From the NCBI GenBank assembly GCA_964501915.1, contig CAZCVP010000015.1, positions 1-61,054 on the forward strand: 61,054 nt of DNA. The letters run 5' to 3'. The notes beneath the pieces were generated by a model. The model ran no database searches. It saw only the letters and a program-made list of their open reading frames with translations, and was not told where the DNA came from. Position numbers and translations under genes: made by a program. Source of the DNA: CAYFPX01 sp964501915. GTDB lineage: Bacteria; Myxococcota_A; UBA796; CAJQPC01. This document shows positions 49,027 to 60,087 of the stretch, in pieces (the stretch's first letter is position 1; every line of letters begins with the position of its first letter).

Positions 49027-49361
49027 TCAGGGTAGTTGTCGCCCGTTCCGCACCACCAAACCCCCGCCTCGCAAGGCTCCAGCCGGTGGAGCCAGGTCGT
49101 CTCCGGTTCTCTCGGGGGCCACCGCCCGAAGCGCTGCTCGCCTCGGGCTCCCAGGCACGACGAGAGTCAGCGCACGGTCCAGCACCGCCGCCCTCCTGTC
49201 CGCCTCCATGACCCTGGTGTCCTCCACATCGGCGGTGAGCGCTCCCCTCACCCGGGCCAGTACCTCTCTCGGCCGTCGGCGGACAGCTCGGCAGAGCGGG
49301 GGAGAGCCCGCGGGACGAACACCTCGATGTCGGCCAGGTGGTCACTCGGCATGAAGACCAT
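49027..49361 (-). pseudogene. Possible remnant of a small protein gene
   Basis: Two minus-strand frames joined by a GTGA overlap at 49248-49251. The first reads MVFMPSDHLADIEVFVPR and ends RERYWPG. The second begins with VRGALTADVEDTRVMEADRR and continues AAVLDRALTLVVPG. The composition is more protein-like than in the other frames, but no family is recognised, and no ribosome-binding site was seen upstream of 49361. It may be a frameshifted gene or a pair of small ORFs. The rest of 48803-49570 shows no gene. Confidence 0.2.
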
Positions 49362-49570
49362 CACCCGGCGGAGACACCCCCGCCCAGTCAGGAATCGGTC
49401 CACTGAGGCTCGGCTGGCGCCTTGTGGTGAGGTCCGACCACTGCACCGACCGCGCCCATGGCGTCTTCGCGGGGATCGCCCCCCCCGAGAGGGCCATGAC
49501 CTGTTGGCTGTGCGAATTGCGATAGTCTCCCCAGGTACCCGACAGCCACGGTGTCCCTCGAGGAGGGGTG

Positions 49571-50572
49571 ATGAGACCCGCCGTCCTTGCCCCATCCCTG
49601 GCTCTCGTGGTGGCAGTGGCCTGTGCAACCTTGGCCGCTGACGAACCAGGAGCGTCTGGAGAGGTCAGATCCTCGTCGGAGGATGGTTCTCAGGGTGGAC
49701 CGCCGGAGCAGGTCCATCGCGACCGCTACCAGGTCGTCCTCGATGGCCAGGGCGCGTCCATTCGGCCAGCGTTCCCGGCGCTTCCAGACTCGATGCTGCG
49801 CCCACCGGACCTCGTCGAGATGCGGTTCGGAGACACCTGGATCCGAATCGAAGCGCCTGGCAAGACGCTGAAGCTCTCGGCGGGTTCGGCCGGCCATGAG
49901 ACGGTCTCCGTTCTCGCCGCCGACAACTCCCAGGAGGACTGGCACTGGGCCCTCGACTACACACTCGGGCAGGCAACCTCTTGCGGGGACTCTGACCTGC
50001 AGCCCAGGATCTACGTCCCCGTCGAGGTCAGGAACGGTCCGTACGCCACGACCTGGACGAGTCAGCTCTGGCTGTTCGATCTGTGGGCCGGCGCCGGCGC
50101 CGGCCCGCCCGCGATCGTAGGACCGATCGAAGTCGCCGGCTCCCGCGCCGTCGACGGATTCCGGACCCAGGTGTGGGGAGCCCAGCTCTACCTGACCCGG
50201 GTGGGGTGCGAGGTGGAGTACCTGGCGGCAACCGCGGACCTGAACCACGCCACCACGGCTGTGTCGGAGGGCCGGGCATCCATGTGGGACCTCACCCAGG
50301 GAGATGCTCGCACGTGCGCACTCTCGGAGTTCGGGGCTCTCGACGGCCGGGAGAGCCGCAAGGCCGACCTCTGGACGATCTACCGGTGTCACCGCCTGGC
50401 GGTCCCGGCCCCTGCTGACTGGGCCGCTGCGCAGGTGGCACCTCCGGAGGGCTGCAAGATCGAACGTATGGTCGGGTTTCACCATGACATCGAGTGGCAC
50501 CCGGCGTTCGATGACCTGCGCGGGGTGGCTCTCGATCCCGAGTGCGTGTGGTCGCCCGCGAGCGGACCGTAG
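49571..50572 (+). CDS. Secreted protein of unknown function
   Basis: 333 residues with signal peptide RPAVLAPSLALVVAVACATLA (a lipoprotein signal is possible: VAVAC). It is preceded by AGGAGG, which favours ATG 49571 over the GTG three bases earlier. The mature part is beta-rich with scattered Trp and four or so Cys (TSCGDSDLQP, TRVGCEVEY, RTCALSEFG, IYRCHRL, EGCKIERM), suggesting a disulphide-bonded exported domain. No family recognised. Third codon positions carry clearly more A and T than in surrounding genes, consistent with recent acquisition together with the block it lies in. Confidence 0.6.
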   Translation: MRPAVLAPSLALVVAVACATLAADEPGASGEVRSSSEDGSQGGPPEQVHRDRYQVVLDGQGASIRPAFPALPDSMLRPPDLVEMRFGDTWIRIEAPGKTLKLSAGSAGHETVSVLAADNSQEDWHWALDYTLGQATSCGDSDLQPRIYVPVEVRNGPYATTWTSQLWLFDLWAGAGAGPPAIVGPIEVAGSRAVDGFRTQVWGAQLYLTRVGCEVEYLAATADLNHATTAVSEGRASMWDLTQGDARTCALSEFGALDGRESRKADLWTIYRCHRLAVPAPADWAAAQVAPPEGCKIERMVGFHHDIEWHPAFDDLRGVALDPECVWSPASGP

Positions 50573-50903
50573 GCCCGTTGCTCCCGCGGCGGCGTCTGAA
50601 GTGAGGAGACCACCTGGGCCAGCAGGAAGCTCCCATCCGGGAGAGGCTCGCGGGCACGTCGTCCGAGTCCAGGTCCCCGCGGAGCGCGAGGTCTGCGGCA
50701 TCCAGGTGGAGGCAGGCGATCGGCAGGAGCGTTGCGAGCACAGGCACGATCTGGACTCCGACTGGGCGCCGAGCGCAGCAGAACCAGTGGAGGCACGTGT
50801 GCCTCGCGGCACGCCAAGCAGAGACGGGGCCTGCGCTGCCGGCAGGGCGCGACGGTGAGGTCACGAGACCCCCTGGGTGCTGGCGACGCGCTGGCCCGGA
50901 GCC
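50573..50903. other. Gene-poor gap, possibly a decayed lipoprotein gene
   Basis: No intact gene in these 331 bp. On the minus strand near 50750-50600 two frames in succession read like an exported protein (VPVLATLLPIACLHLDAADL, then LPDGSFLLAQVVSSLQ), which could be a frameshifted remnant. Evidence is weak. Confidence 0.3.
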
Positions 50904-52637
<1,734 letters not shown>

Positions 52638-52713
52638 CGTCGCTCCCCCCATGCAGGACCGGGCGCCGAGCCTACCTCATCGAACGCATCTCCACTCGGC
52701 GGGTGTCTCTCCC

Positions 52714-52730
52714 GGCCCTCTCCGAGGGCC
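52714..52730. repeat. Short perfect inverted repeat near the right end of the block
   Basis: GGCCCTC, spacer TCC, GAGGGCC. It forms a stable stem without a T tract on either strand. It may end transcription of the convergent flanks or mark the block end; neither is shown. Confidence 0.4.
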
Positions 52731-52744
52731 ACGGTGCTACCCCT

Positions 52745-52761
52745 GTCGCCTGATCAGACCG
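52745..52761 (+). repeat. Right copy of the 17-bp direct repeat
   Basis: Identical to 48786-48802. Read on the minus strand it contains the final codons and stop of the radical-SAM gene. Confidence 0.85.
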
Positions 52762-54166
52762 CCATCCCGTAGATCCCATAGAGCAGGTTCCGCGGCGAGA
52801 GGGTCCGCAGGTTGATGAGCTGCTTCTTGATCTGCGCCGGACGCAGGTAGAAGCGCCGCATCGCCACCTGCTGCATCTTCACCAGCGTGGCCGGGTCGTA
52901 GCCATGCGGGTGGTAGATCAGGGCGTCGGGGTCGGGGTTGAAGGTCGAGTAGTTGTCCCAGTCGTCCCGGTAGAGGTCCTTCTGCCAGCGGTCGTCGAAG
53001 AGCTTGGACCCGGGGAAGGGCACCGTGATCGCGTACTTGGCGAAGTCCAGGTCGAGGTCGATCGAGAACTGGATGGTCTCCCGCGTCATCTCCGGGGTCT
53101 CGCCGGGCAGCCCGATCATGAACAGGCCGACGGTCTGGATGCCCGCCGCGCGGGCGTTGGCCACGCCCTCGCGCACGCGCTCGGTGGTCAGCGTCTTGTT
53201 GACGTTGCCCAGCAGCATGTCCACGCCGGACTCGATGCCCATCAGGACCCGCCGGCAGCCGCCCTCGTACATGATGCGGCAGGTCTCGGGGTCCAGGCGG
53301 TCGGCGCGGGTCTCCGAGAGCCAGGCGCACCTCTGGTCCAGGCCGCGCCGGGCGATCTCCTCGCACAGAGGCGCCAGGTCCTTCTTGACCAGGGGGAAGA
53401 TCGGGTCGACGAAGCCGATCTGCCGCACGCCGTACCGCTCGACCAGGTACTGGTACTCGTCGACGATCTGGATCGGGTCCCGGCGGCGGTAGGTCTTGCC
53501 CCCGGTGTGGATGAGGCTGCAGTAGTCGCAGCGGTAGGGGCAGCCCCGCGAGCCGGCCATGGTGAGCACGGGCTTGGCGAAGTCGGCGAAGGGCAGCAGC
53601 CCGTAGCGGTGGAGCGGGAGCAGGTTCCAGGCCGGATACGGCAGGCTGTCGAGGTCCCTGTGCAGCGGCCGCGCCGGGTTGGTGGAGACCTGGCCGTCGT
53701 CGCTCCGCCAGGTCAGCCCCCGGATGGCGGAGAAGTCCGTCTGGCCAGCCTCCAGGGCGTCGACCAGCTCGGTGATCGTGACCTCGCCGTCCTGGTGGCC
53801 GCAGAAGTCCACCCCGGAGTCCCGGCAGAGCTCCTCGGCGAAGACCTCGGCGTGGATGCCGCCCCAGACGTGGCGGGCGCCGGGCACCGCGCGACGGATG
53901 CCCTCGACCAGCTCCTCGCACACCGGGGCCGAGGGGGTCAGCACCGTCATGCCCACCAGGTCGGGTCCGAAGCGCCGGGCCCGCTCGACCACCTCGGTGC
54001 CCGAGAGCTTCTCGGCGAACATGTCCACGCAGCGGACGTGCACGCCGTGGGCCTGCAGGGCCCCGGCGACATAGGCCAGCCCCGTCGGCGGCATCGGCTC
54101 CAGCAGGTTCGCGAAGCGACCCAGCTTCCGCATGTTCATCGCCGGGTTGATCAGCAGGACCCGCAA
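52754..54166 (-). CDS. B12-binding-domain radical SAM protein (second)
   Basis: 470 residues from TTG 54166, chosen because GGAGG lies four bases upstream and it gives the family N-terminus LLINPAMNMRKLGRF. A cobalamin-binding-type domain (1-140) is followed by the radical-SAM core with the cluster motif CPYRCDYC near 208-215, VDPIFPLVKKD, ETRADRLD, LMGIESGVD and FMIGLPGET. Sequence is of the broad BchE/P-methylase-like class found in anaerobic ring formation, methylation and hopanoid or tetraether chemistry. It is 28 percent or so similar by eye to the one at 44697 in the core only. No biosynthetic neighbour identifies the substrate. Its end lies in the direct repeat. Confidence 0.9.
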   Translation of the reverse strand: MRVLLINPAMNMRKLGRFANLLEPMPPTGLAYVAGALQAHGVHVRCVDMFAEKLSGTEVVERARRFGPDLVGMTVLTPSAPVCEELVEGIRRAVPGARHVWGGIHAEVFAEELCRDSGVDFCGHQDGEVTITELVDALEAGQTDFSAIRGLTWRSDDGQVSTNPARPLHRDLDSLPYPAWNLLPLHRYGLLPFADFAKPVLTMAGSRGCPYRCDYCSLIHTGGKTYRRRDPIQIVDEYQYLVERYGVRQIGFVDPIFPLVKKDLAPLCEEIARRGLDQRCAWLSETRADRLDPETCRIMYEGGCRRVLMGIESGVDMLLGNVNKTLTTERVREGVANARAAGIQTVGLFMIGLPGETPEMTRETIQFSIDLDLDFAKYAITVPFPGSKLFDDRWQKDLYRDDWDNYSTFNPDPDALIYHPHGYDPATLVKMQQVAMRRFYLRPAQIKKQLINLRTLSPRNLLYGIYGMAV

Positions 54167-54231
54167 GCAGCCTCCGGGGTGTCGGCGCAGCCTATCCGCC
54201 ACCAGACCGACACCACAACAGTCGCTCGCGG

Positions 54232-55773
54232 CTAGCGAGGTGTGACAGGCACCCTCAGGTCGTCGGCTGGAGCCGGCACGTCGGGCTCCGGGATGTGGAG
54301 CCAGTAGTTGACCCAGCGGCCGTCCTGGAGCTGGTTCGAGCGCTGGTCGTAGTGGCCTTCGAAGGTCTCCGGGAAGTCCATCGGCACCAGCAGCCTGCTG
54401 GGCTCGGCCGTCACCAGGTCCTTCTCGGGGAGGTAGACCGTGGGGTGCTTGCGGAAGACGTACTCGTAGTCGGTCTTCTCGTGGCCCGGCGTGCCCTTGC
54501 CCATGTCCTCGACCTCCACCCGGGCGATGTGGCGATCGGAGAGTCCCCAGCAGTCGATGGTCGGCAGGTTCGAGATGTAGGGCACCGTGCCGGCGGAGTG
54601 GATGGCGATCCGGGTGTCCGGCGCGAAGCGCATGCGCAGGAACTCGCCCACCGCGATCCGCTCGTCCTGGTTGACGACCCGGAAGGTGGCGGCCCCGGAG
54701 GCGATCGGCCAGTACTGGAGGCCGTTGTGGAGGCAGAGGCTGAGCACGGCCGCCCCGCCCAGCCAGGCCGGCAGGCGACGGTGTTCCAGCTCGTCGAGGA
54801 CGCGAGCCAGTCCGTCCTGGGCCCACAGCGCCATCAGCGGCAGCACGGGCAGCAGGAAGCGGCCGGAGTGCTTGAAGTCCCCACCGACGCTGACCACGTA
54901 GACCAGCATCACCGAGACCAGCAGCAGGCTGATCATGTCGCGGGCCGCACCGCGCCGGACCGCGACCCAGGCACCGATCAGGCCGGCGATCACCAGGCCC
55001 AGGTGGCGGTAGGCGAACTCCCCCACGTAGTGCAGGCCGCGCTCCCACATCTCGGGGCCACCGCCGGTCTTGGCGTGGAAGGTGTTGGGGACGATGTCGC
55101 CGTAGAAGGTCCAGCGGTAGACCAGGTGGCTGACAGCGAACATCCCGAAGACGAGCCAGCCGATGCGCACGGCGCCCGGGGGCCGCACCGGCCGATGGAA
55201 GACCCTCGCGACCTGCAAGAGCCCGTAGAAGAGGTAGCCCTCGGGGCGGGTGAGGGCGGCCAGCCCCCCGACCAGGCCGGACCAGGGCACCCGATCGGAG
55301 TCCTCCATCTCCCGGATCGTCAGGGCCGCGCAGCCGGTGACGAGCAGGGTGAAGAACACGCTCTCCAGCCCCTGGACCGACTCCAGCAGCAGGCCGGGAT
55401 CGAGCACGACCAGGGCCGGTGCGAGCAGGACCAGCAGGGGCCGCCCCTGGCAGGAGGGAGAGTCCCGGCCATAGCGCCAGGTCACCCAGCCCAGCAGCCC
55501 GGCGCTGAGCAGGCCGCCGACCACCGAGGCGAGCACGCCGTTGCCGCCCAGTGCCATCACGGCGGCCAGCATCACGGTCCAGAGGAAGTTCGTGTAGCCC
55601 TCGACCGGCTCCTCGCCCGGGTTGAAGACCAGTCCGTGGCCCTCGACGAGGTTGTGGGCGTAGCGCAGCGAGATGTAGGTGTCGTCCTGGACGCAGAGCC
55701 CCAGGGAGAGGCCCAGCGCCAGCATCGCGGCGAGCACCGCCGCCAGCAGGAGCTCGCTCCGCACTCCCGTCAC
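54232..55773 (-). CDS. GT39/ArnT-like polytopic glycosyltransferase
   Basis: About 513 residues from GTG 55773 (GTG 55764 also possible). The first loop after helix 1 carries QDDTYISLRYAHNLVEGHG, with the acidic DD pair typical of the catalytic loop of GT-C/GT39 enzymes that use polyprenyl-phosphate sugars, and NPGEEPVEGYTNFLW is a familiar continuation. Nine to eleven transmembrane helices follow to about 390, then a soluble periplasmic domain (DCWGLSDRHIARVEVED, YVFRKHPTVYLP). It probably transfers a sugar from a lipid carrier to a protein or glycolipid in the periplasm. Acceptor unknown. It is transcribed in the same direction as the radical-SAM gene 65 bases downstream. Confidence 0.85.
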   Translation of the reverse strand: MTGVRSELLLAAVLAAMLALGLSLGLCVQDDTYISLRYAHNLVEGHGLVFNPGEEPVEGYTNFLWTVMLAAVMALGGNGVLASVVGGLLSAGLLGWVTWRYGRDSPSCQGRPLLVLLAPALVVLDPGLLLESVQGLESVFFTLLVTGCAALTIREMEDSDRVPWSGLVGGLAALTRPEGYLFYGLLQVARVFHRPVRPPGAVRIGWLVFGMFAVSHLVYRWTFYGDIVPNTFHAKTGGGPEMWERGLHYVGEFAYRHLGLVIAGLIGAWVAVRRGAARDMISLLLVSVMLVYVVSVGGDFKHSGRFLLPVLPLMALWAQDGLARVLDELEHRRLPAWLGGAAVLSLCLHNGLQYWPIASGAATFRVVNQDERIAVGEFLRMRFAPDTRIAIHSAGTVPYISNLPTIDCWGLSDRHIARVEVEDMGKGTPGHEKTDYEYVFRKHPTVYLPEKDLVTAEPSRLLVPMDFPETFEGHYDQRSNQLQDGRWVNYWLHIPEPDVPAPADDLRVPVTPR

Positions 55774-55783
55774 AACCGGGAGC

Positions 55784-58700
55784 CTACACGCTGTCGCCCG
55801 GATCCCGGCCCCAACCTCCCCCCCCGGGGGTGGCGACGATGACCCGATCCCCCGGGGCGAGCACGGCGGCGTGCCCATCCCAGCGCGTCCGCACGCCGGC
55901 GCGCACGAGCAGGTCCCGGCCCGGGGCGCCCTCCCCTCCCCCCGCCAGGCCCGGCGCACCGGCGGCGCGACGCCCCGCCAACAGCGCCACCTCCGCCCGC
56001 TCCAGCACCTCCAGCTCCCTCACCAGCCCGCGTCCCCCCGGGTGCAGACCCGCCCCCCCGGATCCGGGCCGGAAGGCCGTGCGGTGCACCCGCAGCGGCA
56101 GGCGGGCCTCGAGGACCTCCGGATCGGTGCCACGGGTGTTGGTCATGTGGACCTGGCGACCGTCGGCGCCCGGGCCGCGCGCGGATGCCCCCGTTCCGCC
56201 GCCGACGGTCTCGTAGAAGGCCCAGCCCGCCCCGCCACAGGTGAGGTTGTTCATCGTGCCCTGGGAGGCGGCCCGGGCACCGGCGGCCCGCAGCAGCAGG
56301 TCGGCGATGCGCTGGCTGGTCTCGACGTTCCCTCCCGCCACCGCGGCTCCAGGCGGCGGGCAGACCAGCGAAGGCTCCGGCAGGACCAGCCGCACGGCCC
56401 GCAGGGCGCCCTCGTTCAGCGGGATGTCGCGTGCCACCAGCGCACGCAGCACGTAGAGCACGGCCGCCCGGACCACCGCGAGGGGCGCGTTGCAGTTGCC
56501 CCGGTGCGGGCCGCCCGTCCCGGTGAAGTCCAGCGTCAGGCCCTCGGGCCCGGGCAGCCACCGCACGCGCAGCGGCAGGCCGTCCAGGGTGTCCTCGGCC
56601 TCCCCGGGTCTCAGGCCGCCGAGCAGCGCCGCCACCGCGTCCGCGGCGGCGTCCTCGAGGTGCTCCATCCAGGCCGCGAGCACGTCCGAGGGCCCCAGCG
56701 CCACCAGCAGCCGGGCGGCGTGGGCGTTGGCCGCGACCTGGGCCTCGAGATCCGCCCGGACCGTGTCCGGCTCGCGGCAGCGACCGAGCAGATCGTCGAG
56801 GGGTGCCAGGGTGGCCGTGGCGAGGTCCAGCAGGGGGCGGTGGCGCACCACGAAGCCCTCCTCCTCCAGCGAGGTCGAGTGCGGCGGCATCGAGCCCGGC
56901 GTGAGCCCCCCGACGTCGACGTGGTGGGCCCGCGAGGCGACGAAGAACACCCGCTCGCCGTGGGCCACCGGCGTGACGACGGTCAGGTCCGGCAGGTGGG
57001 ACCCACCGGCGCAGGGGTCGTTGCAGAGCGTGGGCTGGCCGGGGACCACCTCCCTGGTGCGCAACAGGTCCCGGACCGTCTCGCCCATCGCCCCCAGGTG
57101 GACGGGTATGTGGGGTGCGTTGGCCACGAGCCTGCCCCGCGCGTCGAAGACGGCGCAGGAGTAGTCCAGGCGCTCGCGGATGTTCACCGAGCGGGCGAGG
57201 CGTCGCAGCAGCTCGCCGGCCTGGGTGGCGACCGACATGAAGCGGTTGCCCCAGAGCTCCAGGCCGAAGGCGCTGCGGGCCGTGTCGTCATCGGCGCGCC
57301 GGACTGGAGCCTGACGGTCCAGCCGCAGCAGCCCGTCACGCCGGCGCGCCACCCAGCCCTCGGGCACCAGGACGGCGGTGGTGGGGCTGGTCACCCGGGC
57401 CGGTCCCTCCAGGGTGCTCTCGCCGAGGCCCCAGGGGTCGGTGTCGACCGGGGGCAGCTCTCGGGCCGGGGCCCGCACCCGGACCCGGGCGTTCACCACC
57501 TCGACCACGGCCCCGGGCCGCCCGAAGCCATAGCGCTGCAGGTGGGCCCGTGCGAAGGCCGACCGTAGCTCCCCGAGGGTCGCCCCGGCGACCTCCAAGG
57601 CGTGGTCTGTGCCCCGGTGCCGCAGCTCCGCGGTCCGCTCCCGCTCCCCCAGGGCCGGAAGGCCCGCCTCCAGCGACTCCCAGCAGGCCACGAGCTGCGA
57701 CCAGGCTTCGGGCAGGGGCCGCCAGAGGGCCGCCACCGCGGCCTCCTCGCGGCGGGCCAGGCACTGCCCCCAGGCGCTGAGCACACCCGCACAGGGGTGC
57801 ACCAGCACCGTGGCGATGCCCAGGCGATCCGCCACCGGGGCCGCGTGCTGACCGGCGGCCCCCCCGTAGGCCACCAGGGCGTGGTCACCCAGGGCGATGC
57901 CGCGGGCGGTCGCCAGCCCGGCGACGGCGGCGGCCATCGCCTCCCGCGCCACCTCGATGAACTCGCCGGCCGCCCCGGGCAGCTCGACCAGCTCCGCGTC
58001 CAGGGGCGGCTCGAAGGCCTCGGGGTCGATGAGCCCCGCGACCAGGCAGGCATCGGTGAGGGTGGGCGGCCCGCCGCGGCCATAGCAGGCCGGGCCCGGG
58101 TCGGCCCCGGCGCTCTGGGGCCCGACGCGGAGCCTCACGCCGTCGTGCCAGAGCACCGAGCCGCCCCCTGCGGCGATGGTCTCCACCTCGAGCTGCGGTC
58201 GGCGCAGGCGCACCCCGGCGACCCGCGCGTCGGTCTCCCGGCGCGGCAGCCGGCCGGCGTCGACCCGGCAGACGTCGGTGCTGGTGCCGCCCATGTCCAG
58301 GCCGACCGCTCGCGCGAAGCCCGCCTGGGCCGCCACCGCCGCGACCGCCAGCACCCCGCCCGCGGGACCGGAGAGCACCGCGTCGGGAGCCCGCAGGTCC
58401 TCGGCCGGACAGAGGCTGCCGTCGCTGCGCATCGCCCGGGACCCGGGCGGGATGCGGTCCCGGGCGATCGCGCGGGCGAGGATCGGCGTGATCGCCGCGT
58501 CGACCAGGGTGGTCTCGACGCGGGAGAGGTAGCCCCGCTCGGGCACGCAGCGGTGCCCCAGGCTGACGTGCAGCCCCGGCGGCAGGGCGGCCGCGAGCGC
58601 CAGCTCGTGCTCCGGCTCGCTCGGACCGTGGAGCAGGACCACCGCCACCGCCTCGACCCCGACGCAGGCGGCCCGGACCCGCTCCAGGTCCGCGGGACCC

Positions 58701-59044
58701 AGGGCGACCAGCTCGTGGCCCTCCACGTCCACCCGGGCGTCGACCTCGACCACCCGGGCGCACAGCGGCGCCGGCCAGCGGGCGTCGGCGTCGAAGAGCT
58801 CGGGCCGACTCATATCGCCGATCCAGGGCAGGTCGCCGAAGCCGCGCGTGACCACCAGCAGCACGGGGACGCCTGCTCCCTGCAGCAGAGCGTTGGTGGC
58901 CACGGTCGTGCCGAAGGTCAGCTCACCGGTCGCCAGCTCCCCCACCACGGCGCGGTCGCTGGGGACCTTGCGGACCGACAGGCGCCCGCCCGGCCAGAGC
59001 ACCACCACGTCGGTGAAGGTGCCGCCGCGATCGACGCAGGTCAG
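55784..59044 (-). CDS. Fused hydantoinase A/B (5-oxoprolinase-type) ATP-dependent hydrolase; probable CTG start
   Basis: About 1086 residues in one chain. HyuA-like half (1-530) has ASKHA motifs VDRGGTFTDVVV at the very N-terminus, LSGPAGGVLAVAAVA, AVGLDMGGTSTDVCRV near 250 and ALVAYGGAAGQHAAPVADRLG. HyuB-like half (570-1086) has ELWGNRFMSVATQAGELL, RLDYSCAVFDARGRLVANAPH, HLGAMGETV and NAPLAVVRAAVLYVLRAL. Single-chain fusion is the layout of eukaryotic 5-oxoprolinase. The first ATG/GTG/TTG codon (GTG 59008) would remove most of the VDRGGTFTD ATP loop. The only start that keeps it is CTG 59044, 11 bases after the upstream stop. Substrate: 5-oxoproline or a hydantoin. Confidence 0.88.
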   Translation of the reverse strand: MTCVDRGGTFTDVVVLWPGGRLSVRKVPSDRAVVGELATGELTFGTTVATNALLQGAGVPVLLVVTRGFGDLPWIGDMSRPELFDADARWPAPLCARVVEVDARVDVEGHELVALGPADLERVRAACVGVEAVAVVLLHGPSEPEHELALAAALPPGLHVSLGHRCVPERGYLSRVETTLVDAAITPILARAIARDRIPPGSRAMRSDGSLCPAEDLRAPDAVLSGPAGGVLAVAAVAAQAGFARAVGLDMGGTSTDVCRVDAGRLPRRETDARVAGVRLRRPQLEVETIAAGGGSVLWHDGVRLRVGPQSAGADPGPACYGRGGPPTLTDACLVAGLIDPEAFEPPLDAELVELPGAAGEFIEVAREAMAAAVAGLATARGIALGDHALVAYGGAAGQHAAPVADRLGIATVLVHPCAGVLSAWGQCLARREEAAVAALWRPLPEAWSQLVACWESLEAGLPALGERERTAELRHRGTDHALEVAGATLGELRSAFARAHLQRYGFGRPGAVVEVVNARVRVRAPARELPPVDTDPWGLGESTLEGPARVTSPTTAVLVPEGWVARRRDGLLRLDRQAPVRRADDDTARSAFGLELWGNRFMSVATQAGELLRRLARSVNIRERLDYSCAVFDARGRLVANAPHIPVHLGAMGETVRDLLRTREVVPGQPTLCNDPCAGGSHLPDLTVVTPVAHGERVFFVASRAHHVDVGGLTPGSMPPHSTSLEEEGFVVRHRPLLDLATATLAPLDDLLGRCREPDTVRADLEAQVAANAHAARLLVALGPSDVLAAWMEHLEDAAADAVAALLGGLRPGEAEDTLDGLPLRVRWLPGPEGLTLDFTGTGGPHRGNCNAPLAVVRAAVLYVLRALVARDIPLNEGALRAVRLVLPEPSLVCPPPGAAVAGGNVETSQRIADLLLRAAGARAASQGTMNNLTCGGAGWAFYETVGGGTGASARGPGADGRQVHMTNTRGTDPEVLEARLPLRVHRTAFRPGSGGAGLHPGGRGLVRELEVLERAEVALLAGRRAAGAPGLAGGGEGAPGRDLLVRAGVRTRWDGHAAVLAPGDRVIVATPGGGGWGRDPGDSV

Positions 59045-59054
59045 CGGGCTTCGT

Positions 59055-59558
59055 TCAGGGGGCGACCGACCCCTCCAGGTCGTTGGAGCGGTTGTTCCGC
59101 TTGTCCCAGGCCCGCACGGTCAGGAAGTAGGCCTGCCACTCGTCCTCGATGGAGATCACGAACTCCAGCTTGTCGTCGGCGGAGATCCAGGCGTCGGCGC
59201 TGCCGCTGCTGGTGCTCTTGATGTCGCCGTCGCTGTCGCCGTCGAGCTTGCCGTCCTCGGACTCGACCCAGACCTTGAACTTGCCGTTGAGCAGGTCGTC
59301 CTGGGGGTCGAAGTAGTCGATGGAGACGTAGATGACGTCGCCGATGTTGCCGAACTCGTCGAACCAGGCGTCCATCGACCCCAGGCTCGGGCCGTTGGGG
59401 TCATAGGGCCGCGGCCAGTCGCCGTAGGGGTCCTCGGTGTCGGTCTCCTCGGTCTCGGTCTCGGTGCCCGTGTTGACGTAGGGGTTGCCGTCGCCACCGA
59501 AACCGGCGTCGTCGCCGGAACATCCAGCGAGCACAAAGGTCAGGGTCCAGGTCAGCAT
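59055..59558 (-). CDS. Small lipoprotein with acidic linker
   Basis: 167 residues. Lipobox WTLTFVLAGC, then a Gly/Asp/Thr/Glu linker (GTETETEETDTEDPY), then a beta-sandwich-like domain of about 100 residues (IGDVIYVSIDYFDPQDD, KFKVWVESEDGK, KLEFVISIEDEW, YFLTVRAWDKRNN) that looks like an Ig-like or cadherin-like strand arrangement. GGAGGAG lies six bases before ATG 59558. Expected in the outer membrane; function unknown. The stop is 11 bases from the CTG of the oxoprolinase gene, so they are likely cotranscribed. Confidence 0.8.
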   Translation of the reverse strand: MLTWTLTFVLAGCSGDDAGFGGDGNPYVNTGTETETEETDTEDPYGDWPRPYDPNGPSLGSMDAWFDEFGNIGDVIYVSIDYFDPQDDLLNGKFKVWVESEDGKLDGDSDGDIKSTSSGSADAWISADDKLEFVISIEDEWQAYFLTVRAWDKRNNRSNDLEGSVAP

Positions 59559-59616
59559 CGTGCTCCTCCCAACCCGCCAGGGATCTCCAGAATATAGGAA
59601 GGATGGAGGACAGACC

Positions 59617-60075
59617 ATGAGAAAACTCGCCTTCGCGCTCGCCGTCATGGCCGCCGCGGTGGTGCTCTTCTTCCTCTGGATCGCTCGCCTGCCCCCCTTC
59701 GACGGCCACCCCGAGCCCGAGGTGCTGGCCATCGAGGAGCTGCGCGTGGAGCAGGAGGCGGTGCAGGTCTCGGGCACGGCGCACTACCCGCTCAAGGTCT
59801 CCTACGAGGTCAGCGGTCGCTTCGGCCGCCCGGCCACCACCCGCTGGCTCTTCCCCCTCTTCGACCACCAGGACACCGCGGGGCGCCACGTCGTGGCGAT
59901 GATCTCCTCGCTCCAGCAGCCGGAGCGCCTGGTGGCCTACGAGGACATGACGGTGGTCGGCGAGGCCCGCAAGCCGCGCGTGGCCGTGACGGCGGGGGTG
60001 GAGCGCGCCTTCCTCGACGCCGGCTACACCTTCGACGATGCCTACGTGCTGGTGGTGGAGTACGCCGGGGAGTGA
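59617..60075 (+). CDS. Single-pass inner-membrane anchored small protein
   Basis: 152 residues. Positive N-terminus MRKLAFALA, one transmembrane helix (AVMAAAVVLFFLWIARL), then a soluble domain of about 120 residues with beta character (VLAIEELRVEQEAVQVSG, YEVSGRFGR, LFPLFDHQDTAGRHVVAMI). It faces the periplasm. GGAGGA lies six or seven bases before ATG 59617. No family is recognised. It is divergent from the lipoprotein at 59558, with 58 bases between them, and converges with the lipoprotein at 60088. Confidence 0.72.
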   Translation: MRKLAFALAVMAAAVVLFFLWIARLPPFDGHPEPEVLAIEELRVEQEAVQVSGTAHYPLKVSYEVSGRFGRPATTRWLFPLFDHQDTAGRHVVAMISSLQQPERLVAYEDMTVVGEARKPRVAVTAGVERAFLDAGYTFDDAYVLVVEYAGE

Positions 60076-60087
60076 CCCGGCGGTCCC

